A DNA stretch of 37,669 bases from NCBI GenBank assembly GCA_913055845.1, contig CAJXKO010000019.1, positions 1 to 37,669 on the forward strand, written 5' to 3'. The position numbers were made by a program, and so were the translations under genes. Every line of letters starts with the position of its first letter. Within the stretch, counting starts at the first letter, position 1. The DNA comes from an uncultured Bacteroidota bacterium. GTDB taxonomy: Bacteria; Bacteroidota; Rhodothermia; Rhodothermales; Salinibacteraceae. Positions 25,587-31,751 of the stretch are shown one piece after another. The notes under the pieces were generated by a model that saw only the letters and a program-made list of their open reading frames with translations, was not told the origin of the DNA and searched no databases.

Positions 25587-26150
25587 TTAGGCGGATTCCG
25601 CACCGATGTCAAGGATGGTTCGGTTATGATTCGTGTAGATGCAAATGTCGGCCGCGATGGACAACCCATTCTCGACAATCTCGCGGGCTGTCAGGTCCGT
25701 ACCATTCTGCAGAAGCGCCCGGCTTGCGGCCAAGGCGAAAGAGCCACCGGACCCAATGGCGATGATGTCGTCGTCGGGCTCGATCACGTCGCCGGCTCCG
25801 CTTATGAGCAATAGCTCACGGGGCGAGGCCACGGCCAATAGGGCCTCCAGGCGCCGCAGATACTTGTCGGTGCGCCAATCCTTGGCGAGTTCGACCGCGG
25901 ACCGGGCCACGTTGCCGCCGTATTCCTGAAGCTTCTCCTCGAAGCGCTCGAAGAGTGTAAAAGCATCGGCCGTGGACCCCGCAAATCCGGCCAGGATTTC
26001 GCCGTCGTACAGCGAGCGTACCTTCTCAGCCTTATGCTTCACCACCGTGTCGTTCATAGTGGCTTGGCCATCCGACCCAAGGGCAATCTGGCCGTTGTGG
26101 CGGACGCCGAGGACAGTCGTGGCGTGTGGAGACTCGGGGCTAGCGGTCAT
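25587..26150 (-). CDS. hslV: HslV, peptidase subunit of the HslUV protease
   Basis: This is a 187-residue Thr peptidase of the proteasome-like Ntn fold, forming the double ring capped by HslU. Strong family motifs are [70 protein letters not shown] and [12 protein letters not shown]. The likely catalytic Thr is Thr11 in [10 protein letters not shown]. In E. coli the equivalent Thr directly follows the initiator Met, whereas here ten residues precede it, so a propeptide must be removed or a different N-terminal residue used. The ATG at 26150 ([10 protein letters not shown]) is the shortest start that keeps the motif; one at 26213 adds 21 residues. Downstream on the same strand are the NYN gene and hslU. 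Confidence 0.95.
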   Translation of the reverse strand: MTASPESPHATTVLGVRHNGQIALGSDGQATMNDTVVKHKAEKVRSLYDGEILAGFAGSTADAFTLFERFEEKLQEYGGNVARSAVELAKDWRTDKYLRRLEALLAVASPRELLLISGAGDVIEPDDDIIAIGSGGSFALAASRALLQNGTDLTAREIVENGLSIAADICIYTNHNRTILDIGAESA

Positions 26151-26336
26151 ATACTCAGGTGGCAATGCGGGGGAGACCAGGACATGTCCTCGGGGACGAG
26201 GACAATCAGTCATGTGTCTCCATATCTACGATCCCTTCGTTTCGGCGGTTCGAGCAGTCGGCGTCTGCAGGGCTTGTGGGGCGGTTTTCGCCAAACTTTA
26301 GCCGTAATCGGGGGGAGAGCTGATGGGCCTGTACAA

Positions 26337-26402
26337 CTGTGTCCACAGTAACGTGGCTGCAGGCCCGGATCTGGGGACCCTGTGTTGTGGACTGGTTCCA
26401 CA
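26337..26402. promoter_or_regulatory. Paired inverted repeats upstream of hslV
   Basis: CTGTGTCCACAG (26337-26348) is a palindrome with 5-bp arms. TGTGGA (26386-26391) and TCCACA (26397-26402) are 6-bp arms with a 5-nt spacer. Both sites contain TCCACAG, and the arms lie about 40 bp apart in the 281-bp gap between mreC and hslV. They could be protein-binding sites for the hslV operon or structure in the mreC 3' end. A weak likeness to DnaA boxes (TTATCCACA) is noted. Function is unproven. Confidence 0.35.
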
Positions 26403-26431
26403 GAATTGTCCAGAGCACAGACGCAACTCCG

Positions 26432-27253
26432 CTAGTCGTCCGACGTCGGTTGGCTCGTCGGGAGTTCAGGACGCGGGGTGCGCAGGATGACGACGGCGTG
26501 GCTTATTGCATAGAGTTGTACAGCGGGACGGAGAAAGATGCGGAGCTCATTACGCCCCGGCGGCGCGGTGACCGTGTCGACAGTGCCAATTCGACGGCCG
26601 GGAGGGAAGATGTCACTGTGTCCACTCGTGACCACCGTCTGACCGGCTTCGACCGGCTCGGTTTGCACGATGTGGTCGAGCCGGAGCCGGTCCAGGCGTT
26701 CGCCGTCCCATCGCACAATGCCCTCGGCGCGGAGCGGGAGCACGGTACCCGGCACTCGAAAGTCCGTATTGAGAAACGGCATGACCCGGGCGTAGTGCTC
26801 GGTGGCAAGCACCACGGTGCCCACGATCCCACGCTCGTGGACGACCGGCATTCCCTCGCGCACCCCGTCGGCCCGGCCCACGTCGAGGGTCAACGAGTTG
26901 TTCTTCCGGAAGATGTCTTTGGTGACGATGCGAGCGGCCCGCAGCGGCCCGTCGGTGGAGTCGGCGAGGTCCAGCAGTCGTCGTAGTTCTTTGTTGCGCT
27001 GGCGGACGGCGCGGGTTCGGGCCACCTGGCTCGACAATCGGATGTTTTCGCGCTGTAGCTCTTCGTTTCGCTCCAGCACCCGGAGGTAGCGGCCCATCCA
27101 GGCAAAGGTGCTCTCGACCTGGGCGGTCCATCCCATGGTGTGGGCCCGCAGGGTTCGGAGTAGGGGCTGATTTTGTGTCACCAGGACGGCCGTGGCCACC
27201 AACAGAAGCGCGCTCAGCACAAGCCAGTCGCTGGGGCGGTTTGGGGACGCCAT
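26432..27253 (-). CDS. mreC: MreC, rod-shape determining protein
   Basis: This is a 273-residue bitopic inner-membrane protein that links MreB filaments to the cell-wall synthesis complex in the periplasm. One N-terminal membrane segment (LVLSALLLVATAVLV) is followed by a coiled coil (about 55-95, including RNEELQRENIRLSSQVAR). The MreC beta domains show VGRADGVREGMPVVHERGIVGTVV and VVTSGHSDIFPPGRRIGTV, the latter a typical (T/S)SG-x(3)-(F/Y)P-x-G motif. The ATG at 27253 was chosen; a GTG at 27259 adds two residues. It follows mreB by 77 bp on the same strand. The usual next gene, mreD, is not found: hslV comes next after a 281-bp gap. Confidence 0.94.
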   Translation of the reverse strand: MASPNRPSDWLVLSALLLVATAVLVTQNQPLLRTLRAHTMGWTAQVESTFAWMGRYLRVLERNEELQRENIRLSSQVARTRAVRQRNKELRRLLDLADSTDGPLRAARIVTKDIFRKNNSLTLDVGRADGVREGMPVVHERGIVGTVVLATEHYARVMPFLNTDFRVPGTVLPLRAEGIVRWDGERLDRLRLDHIVQTEPVEAGQTVVTSGHSDIFPPGRRIGTVDTVTAPPGRNELRIFLRPAVQLYAISHAVVILRTPRPELPTSQPTSDD

Positions 27254-27330
27254 CGGCACGGAGGGGCGTCAGTGCGAAAAGGGCCGACCGGGGCGCGCTC
27301 GTAAAAAACGCCACGAGGAAAGCGAAGGCG

Positions 27331-28338
27331 TCACGTGAGAACGCGCTCGTAGTCTTCCAGATTTTCGAGAACCTCCCCCGTACCCCGGACAACGGCTTTG
27401 AGGGGATCCTCGGCCACATACACAGGCAGTTCCACCCGGTCCCGGAGCATCTGATCGATGCCCTGCAGGAGCGCGCCGCCGCCGGTCATCATGATACCGC
27501 GTTCCAGCACGTCCGCGCCCAGTTCGGGGGGGGTACGTTCGAGTGTGCGGAGGACGGCGGCGCTAATCTGTTCGAGATTGTCGTGCAGGGCCTCCCGAAC
27601 GTTGACGGACGAGATGGTGCGCACCTTCGGAATGCCACTCACCAGGTCCCGTCCTTTCACCGAGAGCTCCATCTCGGTGTCCAGCTCGATGGCGCTGCCC
27701 ACCTCGCACTTGATGCGTTCGGCGGTGCGCGACCCGATGAGCAAGTTGTGATTGCGCTTGAAGTACTGCACGATGGCCTTGTCCAGTTCCGAGCCGCCCA
27801 CGCGAAGCGATTCGTCGAGCACGATGCCGGAGAGGGCAATGACAGCGATTTCGGTGGTGCCGCCGCCAATGTCCACTACCATGTTGCCCACGGCCTCCTG
27901 AATGTCGAGCCCGATGCCGATGGCCGCCGCCATGGGCTCGGAGACGAGGTTGACCTTGCGGGCGCCGGCGTGCTCCGCGGAATCGCGCACGGCGCGCTTC
28001 TCAACCTCTGTGATGCCGCTGGGCACGCACACGACCATGCTTCGAATGGAGGTCAGCCAGTTGCTCTTGACCTTTCGAAGCAGCCCCTGGATCATCTCCT
28101 CGGCCACCTTAAAGTCGGCAATGACGCCGTCCCGGAGGGGCCAAATGGTTTCGATATCCTGATGGGTGCGCTCGTGCATCTGGAGCGCTTCGTAGCCGAT
28201 TTCCCGCACCTCGTTGGTGTCGGAGTCGACCACGACGATGCTAGGTTCATTGAGGACAATGCCCTCGCCGCGGATGTACACGAGCGTGTTGGCCGTGCCA
28301 AGGTCGATGGCGACGTCCTGCGAGAAGTTGAAAAACAT
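27331..28338 (-). CDS. mreB: MreB, actin-like rod-shape protein
   Basis: This is a 335-residue bacterial actin that organises elongation-mode peptidoglycan synthesis at the inner membrane. Motifs are the N-terminal membrane-binding FFNFSQDVAIDLGTANTLVY with phosphate-1 loop DLGTANT, PSGITEVEKRAVRDSAEHAG, EPMAAAIGIGL, the phosphate-2 loop VVDIGGGTTEIAV, and the adenosine motif MMTGGGALLQGID. Length matches the family. The ATG at 28338 (MFFNFSQD) was chosen; an earlier frame start at 28431 would overlap the purH stop codon and add 31 residues unlike MreB. It lies 92 bp after purH with a strong stem-loop between them, so it may have its own promoter there or share transcripts. Confidence 0.97.
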   Translation of the reverse strand: MFFNFSQDVAIDLGTANTLVYIRGEGIVLNEPSIVVVDSDTNEVREIGYEALQMHERTHQDIETIWPLRDGVIADFKVAEEMIQGLLRKVKSNWLTSIRSMVVCVPSGITEVEKRAVRDSAEHAGARKVNLVSEPMAAAIGIGLDIQEAVGNMVVDIGGGTTEIAVIALSGIVLDESLRVGGSELDKAIVQYFKRNHNLLIGSRTAERIKCEVGSAIELDTEMELSVKGRDLVSGIPKVRTISSVNVREALHDNLEQISAAVLRTLERTPPELGADVLERGIMMTGGGALLQGIDQMLRDRVELPVYVAEDPLKAVVRGTGEVLENLEDYERVLT

Positions 28339-28389
28339 TAATCTTGCTGTGGGGGATGGGGCCGAGTGGGGGCGGAAACGGAGGTGGGG

Positions 28390-28426
28390 CGCCCCGGGAA
28401 GCCGGGCCCAGAGGGCCGCCGGGGCG
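28390..28426 (-). terminator. GC-rich stem-loop after purH
   Basis: CGCCCCGG (28390-28397) pairs with CCGGGGCG (28419-28426), and an inner GGCCC/GGGCC pair (28405-28409 with 28413-28417) stacks inside. It starts four bases after the purH stop codon on the transcript. No T run follows, so termination is only plausible; it may mark the boundary between purNH and mreBC. Confidence 0.38.
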
Positions 28427-28430
28427 GGCA

Positions 28431-30020
28431 CTAATGCCGAAAGTGGCGCTGTCCGGTGAGGATCATCGCCATGTCATGGGCGTCGGCGGCCTCGATCACT
28501 TCGTCGTCTCGGATAGACCCGCCGGGCTGAATCGCAGCGCGGGCGCCTTCGCTTGCAGCGGCCTCTAGGCCGTCGGCAAATGGGAAAAATGCGTCGGACG
28601 CTACCACGGAGCCGGTGAGGTCAAGTTCCGACTTCTGGGCCTTGAACACCGCTAGTTCGGACGCGTCGATCCGGCTCATCTGACCGGCGCCGATGCCGAG
28701 CGTGGTCTGGTCGCGGGCGTACACAATGGCGTTGCTTTTCACATGCTTCGCCACCCGCCACGCGAAGTCCAGGTCGGCGTGCTCCGCTTCGGTGGGTCCC
28801 CGAGATGTCGGCACTTTCCATGCCGTACGGGCCTGCGCGGCAGGAGGGAGGACGGAATCGCGCGTCTGGGCGAGCAGCCCGCCGAGTACCGACCGCACGT
28901 CGAGGCGTTCGGTTTCCCGGGCAGCGGCCTTATGACGGATTACGCGGCGGCGGTCCCGTTCCGACAACAACTCGAGGACCCCGGACTCGAATGCAGGGGC
29001 GATGATGATCTCGGTGAAGATCTCGTCGATGGCCTCGGCGGTAGTCCGGTCAAGGGCCTGATTCACGACGACAATGCCCCCATAGGGCGATTGCGTATCA
29101 GTGGCGAAGGCCTGCTGCCACGCAGCCTCCAGGGAATTGGCGGTGGCCACGCCGCAGGGATTGGTGTGCTTGAGAATGGCACAGGTGGGCCCGGCCTCGC
29201 GAAACTCATCGATGAGGGCGAGGGCGCTGCTGGTGTCCAAAAGGTTGTTGAACGAGAGGGCCTGGCCGTGGAGCTTGTCGAAGAACCGTTCGGGCCTGCC
29301 GTACAGGGCGCCGTCCTGGTGCGGGTTCTCGCCGTATCGGAGCGACGTGGCGCGCGGCTCCGAAATATTGATCGGATCAGGCAGGACGTCGTCGGTGTCC
29401 TCCACATCGGCCTCGTCTGTGCGGGAAAAGTACCCGTGAATCTGGCGGTCGTACGCTGCGGTGTGCGCGAAAGCGTCTTCAGCGAGGGCGCGGCGCGTAG
29501 GGGCAGTGAGGCGGCCCTCATTCTGCTCTAGTTCATCGGCCACTGGCGTGTACTGTGCGGGAGCTGTAACGGCCCCCACGTCGGCGTGGTTTTTAGCGGC
29601 GGCGCGGAGCATTGTGGGGCCGCCGATGTCGATGTACTCCACGACGGTTTTGGGGGCGGCATCGACCGCCTGGGCCGCCTCGGAAAAGGGATAGAGGTTG
29701 CAGACAACCAAATCGATAGGGGCGTAGCCGTGCTCGTCGAGCGCCGCCATGTCGGCGTCGTTGTCGCGGCGCGCCAGTAGTCCGGCGTGAATGGCCGGGT
29801 GAAGCGTCTTGACGCGCCCATCCAGTACTTCGGGCACGCCCGTAACGTCAGCCACGTCCGTCACCGACAGGCCCGCCTCGCGGAGCGTGGCCGCCGTGCC
29901 GCCTGTAGAGATCAGTTCAATGTCGAGGGCCCGGAGGCGACGAGCCAAATCGACGATGCCGGCCTTGTCGTAGACCGAGAGGAGCGCGCGACGAATGGGA
30001 ACGGCGGCGTCGGAGGGCAT
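28431..30020 (-). CDS. purH: PurH, bifunctional AICAR transformylase/IMP cyclohydrolase
   Basis: This is a 529-residue cytoplasmic enzyme catalysing the last two steps of purine synthesis: formylation of AICAR with 10-formyl-THF, then ring closure to IMP. The N-terminal cyclohydrolase domain (about 1-195) shows LISTGGTAATLREAGL and VLDGRVKTLHPAIHAGLLARR. The transformylase domain shows LRYGENPHQ, ILKHTNPCGVA with the catalytic Lys-His pair, and the C-terminal DDEVIEAADAHDMAM ending in GQRHFRH. The length equals that of the E. coli enzyme. The ATG at 30020 (MPSDAAVPIRRALLS) was chosen; the frame is open for 36 more codons that overlap the end of purN. purN lies directly upstream with a 19-bp gap, so the two form an operon. 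Confidence 0.97.
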   Translation of the reverse strand: MPSDAAVPIRRALLSVYDKAGIVDLARRLRALDIELISTGGTAATLREAGLSVTDVADVTGVPEVLDGRVKTLHPAIHAGLLARRDNDADMAALDEHGYAPIDLVVCNLYPFSEAAQAVDAAPKTVVEYIDIGGPTMLRAAAKNHADVGAVTAPAQYTPVADELEQNEGRLTAPTRRALAEDAFAHTAAYDRQIHGYFSRTDEADVEDTDDVLPDPINISEPRATSLRYGENPHQDGALYGRPERFFDKLHGQALSFNNLLDTSSALALIDEFREAGPTCAILKHTNPCGVATANSLEAAWQQAFATDTQSPYGGIVVVNQALDRTTAEAIDEIFTEIIIAPAFESGVLELLSERDRRRVIRHKAAARETERLDVRSVLGGLLAQTRDSVLPPAAQARTAWKVPTSRGPTEAEHADLDFAWRVAKHVKSNAIVYARDQTTLGIGAGQMSRIDASELAVFKAQKSELDLTGSVVASDAFFPFADGLEAAASEGARAAIQPGGSIRDDEVIEAADAHDMAMILTGQRHFRH

Positions 30021-30039
30021 GTGGGTGAGGGCTGTAGTG

Positions 30040-30693
30040 CTATTCAGTGTCGGGGGGAGTGCGACGGGGGTGTTGAGGATCGTCGATCCAGACGGTGCGG
30101 CCGTCGCGCCGCACGCGATCCTGGGCAAACAGGCGCAAGGCCTCAGGGTAGATCCGGTGCTCGACGGGCCGAACGCGGTCGGCTATGTCCTGCGGTGTGT
30201 CGTCGGCGTAAACGGGCACCGGCTCCTGCAGTACGATGGGACCGTGGTCGTACTCCTCGTCTACCAGATGGACAGTGGCGCCGGTCCAGTGGACGCCATA
30301 ATCCAGTACGGCGCGGTGGACGTGCATTCCGTACATGCCCTGGCCGCCGAAGGCAGGAAGGAGGGCTGGATGGAGGTTGGTCATGCGGCCCCGGTAGGCA
30401 TTGACCACGTTCGCTGGAATTTTGAGCATGTAACCCGCCAGCACGACAAACTCCACCTCGTACTCGGCAAGCGTGTCGAGCATCGCACGGCCGAAGGGGT
30501 GAGGCGCATCGTAGGCGGTGGGGGGGATAACGCTCGTTGGAACGCTATCGCGGTCGGCCCGCTCCAGCACGCCGGCTCCTGGGGTGTCGCTCACGCAACA
30601 CACGACCTCGGCCGGGAGGTCGCCCGTCTCGGTTGCGTCCAGGATCGCCTGGAAGGTGGTGCCTCGTCCCGAGGCAAACACGGCGAGTCGCAT
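30040..30693 (-). CDS. purN: PurN, phosphoribosylglycinamide formyltransferase
   Basis: This is a 217-residue cytoplasmic enzyme that transfers the formyl group of 10-formyl-THF to GAR, the third step of purine synthesis. Motifs are the N-terminal LAVFASGRGTTFQAIL (phosphate binding) and LAGYMLKIP. The catalytic Asn and His lie in TNLHPALLPAFGGQGMYG, and the catalytic Asp in the later VDEEYDHGPIVLQ. The FGGQGMYGMHVH loop is the form I associate with Bacteroidota enzymes. The ATG at 30693 starts at the first strand. purH follows after 19 bp. Both genes use the same cofactor in one pathway, supporting co-transcription. Confidence 0.96.
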   Translation of the reverse strand: MRLAVFASGRGTTFQAILDATETGDLPAEVVCCVSDTPGAGVLERADRDSVPTSVIPPTAYDAPHPFGRAMLDTLAEYEVEFVVLAGYMLKIPANVVNAYRGRMTNLHPALLPAFGGQGMYGMHVHRAVLDYGVHWTGATVHLVDEEYDHGPIVLQEPVPVYADDTPQDIADRVRPVEHRIYPEALRLFAQDRVRRDGRTVWIDDPQHPRRTPPDTE

Positions 30694-30766
30694 CAGGCGA
30701 CGGAGGGATTAGGGTGAGGGGCGAGGGCAGCGCCCGAAGAGAATGCCCAAGATGGGAGAGAGGGGA

Positions 30767-30799
30767 AGCAAATGCCAGCGCTGGGCCGGCAAATTTGCT
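30767..30799 (-). terminator. Stem-loop after the HAD phosphatase gene
   Basis: AGCAAAT (30767-30773) and ATTTGCT (30793-30799) are perfect 7-bp inverted repeats. The stem extends by GCC/GGC (30774-30776 with 30788-30790) past a two-base bulge. It begins about 20 nt after the HAD gene stop codon on the minus strand and is followed by TCCCC rather than a T run. It probably separates this gene from purN. Confidence 0.4.
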
Positions 30800-30818
30800 G
30801 TGAGAACGGGCCGTGCGG

Positions 30819-31505
30819 CTACGCCCCGACTCCCACCTGCCGGAGAAAGGTGTGGGGGGCAGGCAGGCGGTCGTGCAGAACGTCCGGCTGCTGATCCGAA
30901 AGGGCAGCCCGCTCGTATCCGCCCGTACAAACTGCGATGGCCCGGGCGCCAGCGGCCCGGGCGCACGTGATGTCGTGGGGCGTGTCGCCAATCACTACGG
31001 CCTGCTGCTCCGGTTGGAAGTCGTGCCCGGCATGGGCGGCGGCCCGGCGCGAGGCGATGTGGGGCAACTGGTTGCGGTCGGCGTGGTCACTTCCGAAGGC
31101 GCCTATGGGAAAGTACTCGTCGAGGTCATGCACGCCAAGTTTTTCGTAGGCAATCGCTTCCACGTTTCCCGTGACCAGAGCGAGCTGGATGTCTGCGTGG
31201 TCGTGCAGTTGCTCCAACAAGGGGCGCACGCCGGGTAGCACCTCCACGTCTTCGGGGGTGAGTACCCCCGTCATAGCGTCGACGTACGCGTCGAGGGCTG
31301 CGCTCACCTCGGACTCGCCCGCGGGCAGGCCGTTTTCTTCCAGAATGGAAGCGAGAATGTTGGGGTCGGTGCGCCCCGAAAAAGAGACCCCGTCGGTCGT
31401 GATGGGATGATCGAGCAGAGAGGAGAGGGCGTGCTTGATGGTGTCGCGCCCCGCGCCATTCACGCGGACGAGCGTACCATCAATGTCGAAAAGAAGAAGC
31501 GTCAT
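30819..31505 (-). CDS. HAD-superfamily hydrolase, phosphoglycolate-phosphatase-like
   Basis: This is a 228-residue cytoplasmic phosphatase of HAD subfamily I. Motif I is LLLFDIDGTLVRVNGAGRD, with the nucleophile Asp and the acid/base Asp. A helical cap occupies about residues 18-85. Motif II is LALVTGN, and motif IV is AVVIGDTPHDITCARAAGA. These fit the Gph/PGP group that dephosphorylates 2-phosphoglycolate or similar small sugar phosphates. The exact substrate cannot be read from sequence. The ATG at 31505 (MTLLLFDIDG) places motif I at the usual position; an upstream start at 31541 adds 12 residues. It is divergent from polA across 246 bp and upstream of purN by 125 bp. Confidence 0.88.
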   Translation of the reverse strand: MTLLLFDIDGTLVRVNGAGRDTIKHALSSLLDHPITTDGVSFSGRTDPNILASILEENGLPAGESEVSAALDAYVDAMTGVLTPEDVEVLPGVRPLLEQLHDHADIQLALVTGNVEAIAYEKLGVHDLDEYFPIGAFGSDHADRNQLPHIASRRAAAHAGHDFQPEQQAVVIGDTPHDITCARAAGARAIAVCTGGYERAALSDQQPDVLHDRLPAPHTFLRQVGVGA

Positions 31506-31751
31506 GACGCGGAAAGGGAGAGGGAATGGCAAATGGACCATGGAGGAAACGTCCGTGCCCCCTACCTGATCCCCTTCAGGCCGGGCAGGAAGAATTCAGC
31601 AACACTGCGCGAATAGGGGGGCAGAGGGCGACGGAGGCGAACCTCGTCGCGGCGCCTGACATTAAACGAATCGGCGTTCAGAGACGACCTCTCCGTCGGT
31701 TCTTGAACCCGCCTGTTTACGCGTATCTCTTCGTTTAGTCCCCGTCCCTGC

